This document shows, piece after piece, positions 38,858 to 47,337 of a stretch of DNA of 64,000 bases (positions are counted from its first letter, which is position 1; each line of letters opens with the position of its first letter). The notes under the pieces are model-generated. The model did no database searches, was not told the DNA's origin, and saw only the letters and a program-made list of their open reading frames with translations. A program made the translations under genes and the position numbers. The DNA comes from Mariniphaga sp. (GTDB lineage: Bacteria > Bacteroidota > Bacteroidia > Bacteroidales > Prolixibacteraceae): contig JAAFHB010000002.1 of the NCBI GenBank assembly GCA_010906965.1, forward strand, positions 1 through 64,000, given 5' to 3'.

Positions 38858-40708
38858 TTACCAAATCGGATTAGGTGAAAAATTACGCATCTTGTAGTTG
38901 TCTTCGGTTGTGAATGGGAAGGTATACATCTCATCTTTCCACATCGACTGGCGGTCGGCCGGCAAAGGCACGCGCAGATACTTGAACCCTTTCGGATAGG
39001 TGGTTGAAACGGGTACTTTCTCAATGTCTATGCCATAAAGTACTTGTCCCATTGTTACAGGTGCGTCTAACCAACGGCGGATATCAAAATAGTAGTGCCC
39101 CTCGAAACACAATTCAATAACCCGTTCATTTTTTACTCGTTGCAAAAATATTGTTGGAGATAATCCTGTTGGCAGATTAGGCATTCCCACCCTCGTTCTT
39201 ACGAGGTTTACAGCCTGAGCCGCACTCAGCGAAGCCCCTGGTGCAGTGCCTGCTTCGCCGCCGTAACCTTGTGCTGCAGCTTCGGCATAATTTAGGTACA
39301 ATTCGGCCACACGAATTATTGGATCTGTAAGATTATAACTTGTTGTCACTTTAGTGTTTGAATCGTAAATAGATTTGCGCTGATAATAACCAGTACGGGT
39401 TACGCCAAGAAAAGCAGCAAAATTTAATAATTCACTGAACATCTGTTTTCCACCGATGGTTTCATAATAAATATTTGCAGGATTGTAACCCGCCACTTCG
39501 GAGGTCTGATTATAAATGATACCCCATGCAAAGCGTGGATCCCTGTTTGAATATGGATCCTGATCGTTGTAATGGCCAAGTGCTGTAGCAGCAGCCCTGT
39601 CAGCAGGAGTATTCAGAGGTTCACCCCATTTTGTTTCAAACTTATCCACTAGATTTTGAGTTGGATTCTCACCCGACATTGCAGTGGCTGCTTGTGCAAA
39701 TACCCCGTTTGTCAACGATTGCATAGTCGACAATCCAACACTCTGATATTGATTTACAGAATAAGACCATAATTGTTCGTTGGTTCGAGTTACATTCATG
39801 AAATTATTTTTGTAAGCCTGTTTTAGGTTACCACTTGCCTGAGAAGCGGTCTGCATGGCAAATCCATAAAATTTACTGGAATCAATGGCTGTCATACATG
39901 CTTTTGCTGCATCCTGCCAATCGGTAACACCGTTTTTGTTGTTTTGAGGACTGGCGGCATATAGCAAAGCACGGGCTTTCATCCCGAGTGCTGCAACTCC
40001 TGCAGGACGGAACTGCATTGGACTACTTAATTGCAAATCGGCATCACGGCGCATAATTCCGGCTTTCCTAAAATAAACATAAGCCGTATCAAAATCTTGC
40101 GCAATCTTTTTACAGGTTTCATTTCTTGACAAACGTGTAAGGTCAAATTCATCACCTGGTGTTAATACCTTCGTAATAAATGGCATAGGACCCCAAATCC
40201 GGAAGAGGGCAAAATGAGCATAAGCACGAATGAAGTGTGCTTGTCCAATCAAGTCATCAATATCCACCTGCTGGGCATCCTGCAACATTCCGACATTTTT
40301 CAATGTCATGTTACATATTCTGATGCACTCAAACATCGAAGGTAGGATGGGCAAATTCTTTGCCGAAACTGGTCCGGCAAATTTATCGACAGTTCCACCC
40401 ATCTGACCTCCTTTGATCGATTGTGATTCATACTGACGTCCATTATCACTCATGTCGGTCATTGCATCCCATGAATACTCCATCCGAAGAGAGAAATATA
40501 ATGGGTGTGCACACTTGATATTGTAATCATTTCCATGAATTCCGTCGTACACACCATCAAAGAATTTCGTGATATTGTTATATTTTGAGAAAACAACATC
40601 AGTAGTTAATCCGGCATCAGGTGCTTCGCTCAGATAGCTTTCCAAACATGATGGAAGAATTAACCCAAGTATTACTGCAAGTGTTATTATTTTAAAATAT
40701 TTTTTCAT
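38858..40708 (-). CDS. RagB/SusD family nutrient-binding lipoprotein (first pair)
   Basis: 616 residues with lipobox LGLILPSCLES (Cys near residue 21). SusD signatures include IRICNMTLKNVGML, IGQAHFIRAYAHFALFRIWGPMPFITK, LYLNYAEAAAQGYGG and VKNERVIELCFEGHYYFDIRRW. It follows its SusC by 20 bases and precedes the second SusC by 21. Together they capture and import an unknown oligomeric substrate. Confidence 0.95.
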   Translation of the reverse strand: MKKYFKIITLAVILGLILPSCLESYLSEAPDAGLTTDVVFSKYNNITKFFDGVYDGIHGNDYNIKCAHPLYFSLRMEYSWDAMTDMSDNGRQYESQSIKGGQMGGTVDKFAGPVSAKNLPILPSMFECIRICNMTLKNVGMLQDAQQVDIDDLIGQAHFIRAYAHFALFRIWGPMPFITKVLTPGDEFDLTRLSRNETCKKIAQDFDTAYVYFRKAGIMRRDADLQLSSPMQFRPAGVAALGMKARALLYAASPQNNKNGVTDWQDAAKACMTAIDSSKFYGFAMQTASQASGNLKQAYKNNFMNVTRTNEQLWSYSVNQYQSVGLSTMQSLTNGVFAQAATAMSGENPTQNLVDKFETKWGEPLNTPADRAAATALGHYNDQDPYSNRDPRFAWGIIYNQTSEVAGYNPANIYYETIGGKQMFSELLNFAAFLGVTRTGYYQRKSIYDSNTKVTTSYNLTDPIIRVAELYLNYAEAAAQGYGGEAGTAPGASLSAAQAVNLVRTRVGMPNLPTGLSPTIFLQRVKNERVIELCFEGHYYFDIRRWLDAPVTMGQVLYGIDIEKVPVSTTYPKGFKYLRVPLPADRQSMWKDEMYTFPFTTEDNYKMRNFSPNPIW

Positions 40709-40728
40709 CGCTTTCTATTTTGTCAGGG

Positions 40729-43700
40729 TTAAAATCCAATTTTTAGTCCAAATTTAATGCTCGACAATTGCGGGTAAAAACCTTGCGTAAAATCCTTACG
40801 TTCAGGGTCTCCCTCGATCAGATTTGTTAAGGTCCAAAGGTTGTTACCTGTAATATAGGTCGTCATATTCGTTATTCCAATGGCCCTTTTAAGGAATCCA
40901 GGCTTGAAATTATATCCAAAATATATTTCCTTTAATCTCAGGTAATCGGCTTTTCGCCACAGTCTGTCCTGAATTGCTGTTTCATATCCGCCAAAGTAAG
41001 ACGAACCTCCACCCCAAACAAGGTTTGGCAGGTTGGCATCTCCGACAAAGTGAATCGTTGAATGGTTGGCATCCGGATTTGTCGGCGTCCAATAATCTAA
41101 CTGAGAAGCATGGATACGGTAGTTGCCATTCGGGAACTCAATCTCGTAAGCCTGATTGAATGCAACATATTTCCCCTGGTTTCCTTGTAAGTTAAAGTTA
41201 AAATCAAAGTTTTTAAAACTAAACCCTCCTCCAAGGGAGAAAGTAATAGGTGGATACATTGATCCTGGGATTGGATAACGGTCTCTGATTGAGATTTTTC
41301 CATCAGCATAGTAATCCAAGAATTTATAATCACCAACGTTTAAAGCGCCTACGGGAATTGGTGCAGTAGTGATATGAATGTCATCGACCGAAGTGAAATA
41401 ACCTGATCCAATCAGTTGTGCGCCTCTGATCTGAGCGCCTAAAGCTTTCCCTTCCTCTTTGGCGTAATCGGGGGCGTATTTTGGGTCATCCTTATATATA
41501 ATCCGGTTCTCATTAAACCCAAAAATACCTTTCACATAGAAGCTCATATTATCAGTCAATTTCCGATTATATTCAATATCAAGATCAAACCCATGCTTTT
41601 TCATTGACCCGAGGTTTTGATCTTTGAAGCTATTTCCCACAGTAAAAGGGATTCTGGGGGGAAGCAACATATTCGTACGATACTCATCGAAGAAATCGAC
41701 GTTGATCATCAGGTCATTGTTCAGCAAACCAAGCTCAAGCCCAAGATCCTTTTTACGTGCATTTTCCCATTGTGCCACAGGATTAGCTGCCGGATCTTCT
41801 TTGATATATCCTCTTGAATCGGTATAATAGTTACTTAGAAACAGCCATCTGGCTGAAGCATTGTCGCTGCCGACAATTCCGTCGGAATAGCGTAATTTCA
41901 GTTTGCTTACAAAAGGTACCGCCGATTTGAAGAATCGTTCTTCAGAAACAACCCAACCAAATGCACCCGATGGGAAAAATCCAAATTTCTTGCCAGGTGC
42001 AAATCGCTCCGATCCGGTATAGCCGATATTGACCTCTAATAAATACTTATGAGAATAATCATAGGTGGCCCTTCCAACAAGTGCTTCATTTTTAAAGGCA
42101 TAATCGGTATCCTTCTGCTTTTTCTGTCTGTTAAACAAAGCTAAAGCTGAAACACTATGATTGCCAAATGTATTGGCATAATTCACCGAACCTTCGTAAT
42201 AAAGATCACGGTAATAACCCGACTCCATTCCTCCAACATTAATATCCAGTGGATTAAGGTTGTATTTATAATAGCCTGTCTGGCCATTTCTATACCAAGG
42301 ATTTACCCCTGGTTTGCCAACATCTGCCCAGTTAATTTTATACTCTGGACGCGTGTAATCAGCATATAATGTTCTCGTATTGTAATAAGTACTAAAAGCG
42401 ACCTTACCCTTAAAGGATAAACCCTTGGTAATAAAATCGAGCTTTTGATCGAAAACAATATCTGTAAATAATGTGGAATTCAGATATTTATTAAAGTTTC
42501 CCTGAGTAAGTTGGGTATACGGATTGGTTGTAAAACCATTTAGCTTAAGTGCCAGGCGTTCTCCTGTTGCATCCGGATAATCAATATCAGGTATACCATT
42601 CACCTTATCGTCGAGCAACCATGCCGGCCATGAAGCGGGAAAAGAGGCAGGAGTTGTAGCATAAAGACTTCTCCATGGTGAAGTTGTTGGCTGATTTTTA
42701 ATACCCGTTTCACCTCCGATATTAAATGACAAGGTGCTAGTGGGCGTTAAGTTAAAATCGAGATTGGTTCTGTAGTTAAACCGATCGTATTTATAACGTG
42801 TATCCTGATAGCCATTTTTATATCCAACGAATAATGTTTGCTCATTGTAATATCCCAATGTTCCGAAATATTTTACAAACTTAGTTCCCCCTGATATATT
42901 GAAATTGGCATCAATTGTTGGTGAGAAGGGAAGCGTCATCTCCTTAAACCAGTCGACGTTTGGATATTGCAAAGCTTTTAAAGGAGAAGATGGATTTTGG
43001 TATTGATTTAAGTCGCTTTGTGGGATTAATTTGTCAAATTGAGCCCCATTCATTAACCCCATGTTCAAAGCAGACATGGTTGTATATGAATCAATGAATT
43101 GCGGAATTCGGGTAGCTTTTTGCATCCCGTAAGATGCGGAAAAGTTCATAACCGGAGCCCCAAGATTTCCACGTTTAGTAGTAACAATAATAACCCCATT
43201 TGCCCCTTTCGCCCCGAATACTGCCGTCGCACTGGCATCTTTTAAGACCGAAATTGACCCAACTTCATTCGGATCCAGATCGGTAAAACTTCTTTCTACC
43301 CCATCAACAAGTACCAATGGTTGAGATCCATTCCAGCTTGATACGCCACGGATTACAATTTCCGAACTATTAGCACCCGGTTCGCCAGCTTGCTGCATGG
43401 TTAATACGCCCGACATTTTGCCGGCTAAAGCATTGGTCACATTTGAGTTTCCTGAGCGCATCAATGATTCGCTTCCTATCTGAACAACCGCTCCTACAAC
43501 GCTTTCTTTCTTTTGAACGCCATACCCAACAACAACAACTTCATCAATACCAACGGCGCTTTCTGCAAGGGTAATATTATATACGCTACTATTGCCAATC
43601 GGTATCTCTTTGGTTAACATCCCTACAAAACTAATAACCAATACCTTCGCGGTATTAGGAACAACAAGCGAATATTTTCCTTCATAATCTGAAGTTATCC

Positions 43701-44235
43701 CAATAGTTGTTCCTTTGACTAAAACCGTTGCTCCAGGAATAGGGACCCCTTTTTCATCCCTCACGATGCCTGATAATTCCTTTTTCTGTTCAGCAGTCCC
43801 AGTTGTCGGTAAACCGCTTAAAGCTAACGGATCTAAGACCTCTACTTTCTTAATAATGATTGCTTTGTGTACGACTTCATAGGTTAAGTCGGTTCCGCTT
43901 AAACAAAAATCAAGTACATCCTCAGCTGTAACATCCTTCATCTCGACATCAAGCCCCTTTACGGACCTGACTTCATCAGTCGAATAGAAAAAATTAAACT
44001 GTGATTGCTTTTTCATGGTCCAAATAACGAGCTCAAGATCAGCCTTGTCTAAATGAAGATTCATTTTTACAGACTGTGAGTAAGTGACATTGGTTCCTGC
44101 GCTAACCTGCAACACGGAGGCCATGATAATAATCCAAACTACTTTCATAATCCTAAGACACTTCGAAAGCGCCCTCACTAAATGAGAGTGCTTTGCAAAT
44201 TTTTTTTTCATAAATTTGACGTTTAGTTTATACAC
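40729..44235 (-). CDS. SusC/RagA TonB-dependent transporter with STN signalling domain (first pair)
   Basis: 1168 residues. After a signal segment (about residues 30-48) an STN domain (residues about 60-125, MNLHLDKADLELVIWTMKKQ to VTAEDVLDFCLSG) is present, the module through which receptors touch FecR anti-sigma factors. Then a carboxypeptidase-regulatory domain (LSGIVRDEKGVPIPGATVLVKG), TonB box-like IDEVVVVGYGVQKKESV, plug with VLVDGVERSFTDLDPNEVGS and LKDASATAVFGAKGANGVI, and a barrel ending QLSSIKFGLKIGF. The start may be the internal MKKKF or MKVV Met; I keep the longest. Directly downstream of the sigma/anti-sigma genes, so it is most likely autoregulated by its own ligand. Confidence 0.95.
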   Translation of the reverse strand: MYKLNVKFMKKKFAKHSHLVRALSKCLRIMKVVWIIIMASVLQVSAGTNVTYSQSVKMNLHLDKADLELVIWTMKKQSQFNFFYSTDEVRSVKGLDVEMKDVTAEDVLDFCLSGTDLTYEVVHKAIIIKKVEVLDPLALSGLPTTGTAEQKKELSGIVRDEKGVPIPGATVLVKGTTIGITSDYEGKYSLVVPNTAKVLVISFVGMLTKEIPIGNSSVYNITLAESAVGIDEVVVVGYGVQKKESVVGAVVQIGSESLMRSGNSNVTNALAGKMSGVLTMQQAGEPGANSSEIVIRGVSSWNGSQPLVLVDGVERSFTDLDPNEVGSISVLKDASATAVFGAKGANGVIIVTTKRGNLGAPVMNFSASYGMQKATRIPQFIDSYTTMSALNMGLMNGAQFDKLIPQSDLNQYQNPSSPLKALQYPNVDWFKEMTLPFSPTIDANFNISGGTKFVKYFGTLGYYNEQTLFVGYKNGYQDTRYKYDRFNYRTNLDFNLTPTSTLSFNIGGETGIKNQPTTSPWRSLYATTPASFPASWPAWLLDDKVNGIPDIDYPDATGERLALKLNGFTTNPYTQLTQGNFNKYLNSTLFTDIVFDQKLDFITKGLSFKGKVAFSTYYNTRTLYADYTRPEYKINWADVGKPGVNPWYRNGQTGYYKYNLNPLDINVGGMESGYYRDLYYEGSVNYANTFGNHSVSALALFNRQKKQKDTDYAFKNEALVGRATYDYSHKYLLEVNIGYTGSERFAPGKKFGFFPSGAFGWVVSEERFFKSAVPFVSKLKLRYSDGIVGSDNASARWLFLSNYYTDSRGYIKEDPAANPVAQWENARKKDLGLELGLLNNDLMINVDFFDEYRTNMLLPPRIPFTVGNSFKDQNLGSMKKHGFDLDIEYNRKLTDNMSFYVKGIFGFNENRIIYKDDPKYAPDYAKEEGKALGAQIRGAQLIGSGYFTSVDDIHITTAPIPVGALNVGDYKFLDYYADGKISIRDRYPIPGSMYPPITFSLGGGFSFKNFDFNFNLQGNQGKYVAFNQAYEIEFPNGNYRIHASQLDYWTPTNPDANHSTIHFVGDANLPNLVWGGGSSYFGGYETAIQDRLWRKADYLRLKEIYFGYNFKPGFLKRAIGITNMTTYITGNNLWTLTNLIEGDPERKDFTQGFYPQLSSIKFGLKIGF

Positions 44236-44299
44236 TAAAAATGTCCTGCTAATGCAGGGTTATCGGGCAGGAGATGTTGCAAGCATTTCCTGCTTTTTT

Positions 44300-45493
44300 T
44301 TACTTCTTTTCGCTAAAAAGAATTGTATTTTTCTTGATTTCAACATTAATTTTTCCGGTAGATCTAATAATATCAAGTATCTGACTTACATCTCCATACC
44401 GGTTTAAATTTCCACTAAACCGTAAATTTCTGACAGATTCTTCACTGTAAAGAACTTCAGCCGAATACCACCTGGTTAATGTGGTCATAATATCTTCGAG
44501 ACGTGAATCGTAAAAAATCAGATTTCCATCTTTCCAGGCTGTATAAAGGTTCACGTCCACCTTTTTAATATCGGTCTGGCCATTTTTTGTATAAAATGTA
44601 GCCTGTTCTTCCGGCACCAATAACCTGCTGTCATTACTATTATGCGAATTAATCTTTACGCGGCCCTCAACAAGGGTTGTTACAATTTTTTCGGTATTCT
44701 CATAGGCATTTAAATTAAAAGATGTTCCTAAAACTTCGATGCTTATAGCTGAGGTTCTGATAATAAATGGCCAGTCCTCATCCTTTTTTACTTCAAAATA
44801 TGCCTCTCCTGTCAACTCAACCTCACGTGATTGGCCCGAAAACGTTACCGGGTATTTGAAACTGCTCATCGCATTTAGATATACCCGTGTGCCATCTGCC
44901 AGAACAATGTTATATTCTCCGCCTCTGGGAATATTAATGGTATTAAAAATGGGGTGCGTCGTTTCTTCAGCCGATTGATTTGTATAGTTCAGCTTGCCAT
45001 CACTTTTCTCAATTAATGTCCCATCTTTTTCCCTGATAGACAAATTGCTGGCTGAATCGAGCAGTACAGTTTTACCATCATTCAAAATCAATACAGCCTT
45101 TGTCGAACCCGGATGGATTTTACAAGTAGGGGCAATATTACGATGATGATGATCTGACCCCCAACTGGTATAAAAATAAATTCCGCCAACAATTATAAGA
45201 GGAAGTAGAATTGCGGCTGCAAATTTTATCATTTTTCTTTCAATAACAAGCTTTCGTCTCTTTTCAATTAAAGAAGCAATAGACTTCCAACCAACCAGAA
45301 TATCAATTTTTTGATATTCAAGATTCCGTTTGTTAAAATTCGTTGATTTTTTTACGTTCGAATAGAGCCTGTAATTTTCAGGAGATTCATCAATCCATTC
45401 CTTGAGCTTCATGGCATCATCAGCGTTCAACTCTTCGCTCACTTCCAAGGCAATCAATCTCACAATTTCGTTATAATGCTGATATTCGAACAT
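44300..45493 (-). CDS. FecR family anti-sigma factor
   Basis: 397 residues: cytoplasmic N-terminal anti-sigma region (residues 1-80), one transmembrane helix (about 88-110, AAAILLPLIIVGGIYFYTSW), periplasmic FecR domain (INIPRGGEYNIVLADGTRVYLNA, LTGEAYFEVKKDED, TSFNLNAYE, LVEGRVKI) and a C-terminal DUF4974-type STN-interacting domain (RLEDIMTTLTRWYSAEVLY). It holds the ECF sigma factor until the STN domain of the SusC transporter signals that substrate is bound. 64 bases separate it from SusC and 99 from the sigma gene. Confidence 0.95.
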   Translation of the reverse strand: MFEYQHYNEIVRLIALEVSEELNADDAMKLKEWIDESPENYRLYSNVKKSTNFNKRNLEYQKIDILVGWKSIASLIEKRRKLVIERKMIKFAAAILLPLIIVGGIYFYTSWGSDHHHRNIAPTCKIHPGSTKAVLILNDGKTVLLDSASNLSIREKDGTLIEKSDGKLNYTNQSAEETTHPIFNTINIPRGGEYNIVLADGTRVYLNAMSSFKYPVTFSGQSREVELTGEAYFEVKKDEDWPFIIRTSAISIEVLGTSFNLNAYENTEKIVTTLVEGRVKINSHNSNDSRLLVPEEQATFYTKNGQTDIKKVDVNLYTAWKDGNLIFYDSRLEDIMTTLTRWYSAEVLYSEESVRNLRFSGNLNRYGDVSQILDIIRSTGKINVEIKKNTILFSEKK

Positions 45494-45592
45494 TTTTTAC
45501 TAATGATTTATCTTTAGTAGTTGTATCCAGGTTTTGTAGTAAAACACGTAAACTCGAAAACCGGGTGACAAAATTTTTATTTTTTAAAAAAA

Positions 45593-46177
45593 TTAATTGG
45601 ACTTTGCAGCGCAAAGAAGCATGAAAAGCATGAAAACATTCTCCTTCAACTCCTTTCGCATCGATTTAAAAGCCCTCAATTTTATCGTTTTTATGGTATT
45701 TACCGTAACATTAAGCTGTTCTGCAATTGCCTGGTTTTTTAAACCGTCAAGAGCTAATTCAATCACCCTTTGACCCTGGGCAGGAAGATTCCGTACCGCT
45801 TCATATATGATCTGATAGGTTTCCTCTTCGATCAGATTGTCCCTGAAAAAAATTTCAGAATTAAGTTGTTCAAAGTTCAGACATTTCCGCTGTTTCTGAT
45901 CCCGCAAATAATTCAGACTTCTGTTTTTTACATATTTAAAAAGGTATCCTTTTGCAGAATCTATTGAATGGACATCTTTCCTTATATTCCAAATGGATAT
46001 AAAAGCATCCTGAACAATATCGAGGGACTCATCCGAATTCTTCAGGTATTTATTGGCAAACAGACACAACGAAGGGTAAAAGCTTTCAAAAAACTGTTTA
46101 AAGGCATTCACATTTCCTTTCTTAATATCTAGTATTAATTGGTCAGAATCCATCATATTTAAGCCAATTTTCTTCAT
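45593..46177 (-). CDS. ECF RNA polymerase sigma factor (Bacteroidetes-specific sigma-70 family)
   Basis: 194 residues with region 2 (FKQFFESFYPSLCLFANKYL, ESLDIVQDAFISIWN, KGYLFKYVKNRSLNYLRDQ) and region 4 (LPAQGQRVIELALDGLKNQ, IAEQLNVTVNTIKTIKLRAFKSMRKEL). It probably drives transcription of the Sus-like operon in response to the FecR/STN signal. First gene of the minus-strand locus. The ATG at 46177 may be preceded by none better; MDSDQLILD (46156) is an alternative start. Confidence 0.95.
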   Translation of the reverse strand: MKKIGLNMMDSDQLILDIKKGNVNAFKQFFESFYPSLCLFANKYLKNSDESLDIVQDAFISIWNIRKDVHSIDSAKGYLFKYVKNRSLNYLRDQKQRKCLNFEQLNSEIFFRDNLIEEETYQIIYEAVRNLPAQGQRVIELALDGLKNQAIAEQLNVTVNTIKTIKLRAFKSMRKELKENVFMLFMLLCAAKSN

Positions 46178-46763
46178 TGTAAATTTTATTCAATATCAAA
46201 AATGAAAATAGATCGGAGAAATAAAAAAGGGATTACTTCTGATGAAAAGTGCATATATACTTCTCGTATTAAAAACATGAATAGGTTAGAATTCCTTGAG
46301 TTTCCCTTCCGATATTCCGAAGGCAAATATGCACACAATTGCGCACCCTTGCAAAGATGTCAGTAAAATAAATAATCAGCATTGACGATTATTTTCCAAT
46401 GAAAGTTGATACAAATCCTTCCGTATCAGTTTTCGAGTGAAGTAACATTCATACCATCAAGTGATTTCGCAAAACAAAGAATACCCTCATTGCGTGATTT
46501 TTCAGATCGTACTGATTCAATCTCTATCTATGTGTGACCAGACCCCTTTTGAATTTCAACATTGCGAAGTCAGATTTATTTGATTTTTAGCCGTTTTTTT
46601 TATGTTGAAGAACAAGAATTTCTCTATCAAATATCAGTATTTTATTGAGAAATGTTTTTTATATTTGAACTCATTACCAAACTGGTTAAGCATCAATCGC
46701 ATTACAACATACCAACGATCTCATCAATATATTCTGATAATCTAATTTTAAGGAGGACGGGAA
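46178..46763. other. Divergent intergenic region between sigma factor and hydrogenase operon
   Basis: 586 bases without a convincing gene on either strand. A perfect -7 box TATATTTG occurs at 46660-46667, about 100 bases before hydC, but no -33 element is correctly placed. An 8-bp hairpin (AAATAATC...GATTATTT near 46369-46393) is present. hydC is preceded by a strong Shine-Dalgarno sequence (AAGGAGG, 46750-46756), unusual for Bacteroidota. Confidence 0.5.
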
Positions 46764-47264
46764 ATGATCACCAAAGATGAAGTTTGCAATGTTCATGCAA
46801 TGACAGAGGAGGCTAAATACAACCTTCTGAAGGAAGTAATAACCGATTACGACCGAAAAGAGAGTAACCTGATTCAGATTTTGCACATGGCACAGGCCAT
46901 ATTTGGCTATGTTCCAGCTGAGGTACAGCATTTTATTGCCGATCAGATGGAGTTGTCCTTGTCGAAGGTTAACAGCGTTTTAACCTTTTATTCTTTTTTC
47001 TCAACACAACCAAAAGGTAAATACACGGTTTCAATTTGCCTGGGAACTGCCTGCTATGTACGTGGGGGCAAGGAAGTGCTGAACAAACTAAAATCGGTGC
47101 TTGGCATCGATGTCGGGGCCACTACAGAAGACAAAATATTCTCGCTTAGCGTCATGCGTTGCATCGGAGCATGTGGATTAGCGCCCGCAATGACGATTAA
47201 CAACAAAGTCTACAAGCAGGTGAATCCCAATAAAATTCCACGCATTCTTGGAATGCTGAAATAG
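46764..47264 (+). CDS. hydC: [FeFe]-hydrogenase subunit HydC (NuoE-like, thioredoxin-fold [2Fe-2S])
   Basis: 166 residues of the NuoE/HydC family. The [2Fe-2S] ligands are Cys92, Cys97, Cys133 and Cys137 (CLGTACYVRGG and MRCIGACGLAPAM), and the N-terminal helical bundle (LIQILHMAQAIFGYVPAEVQHFIADQM) is conserved. It passes electrons between the FMN/NAD site of HydB and the hydrogenase subunit. It is the first gene of hydC-hydB-hydA, 73 bases before hydB, and has a clear AAGGAGG ribosome binding site. NuoE of complex I is the alternative, excluded by the downstream hydrogenase. Confidence 0.93.
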   Translation: MITKDEVCNVHAMTEEAKYNLLKEVITDYDRKESNLIQILHMAQAIFGYVPAEVQHFIADQMELSLSKVNSVLTFYSFFSTQPKGKYTVSICLGTACYVRGGKEVLNKLKSVLGIDVGATTEDKIFSLSVMRCIGACGLAPAMTINNKVYKQVNPNKIPRILGMLK

Positions 47265-47337
47265 CGATCATGCTCATTCTATCTTAATTCGTCCCATTCT
47301 ATCATCGGTTGACCTCACATAATTACGCTAAAATGCC

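Noticed and set aside
44258-44299. Hairpin with T-run (GCAGGAGA...TTTCCTGC then eight T) as a terminator
   Set aside because: The T-run is on the plus strand, but both flanking genes (FecR, SusC) are transcribed from the minus strand, so it cannot end that transcript in the normal way.
46370-46560. Possible gene fragments in the gap before hydC
   Set aside because: Short frames such as NQYDLKNHAMRVFFVLRNHL lack start, length and homologous pattern.
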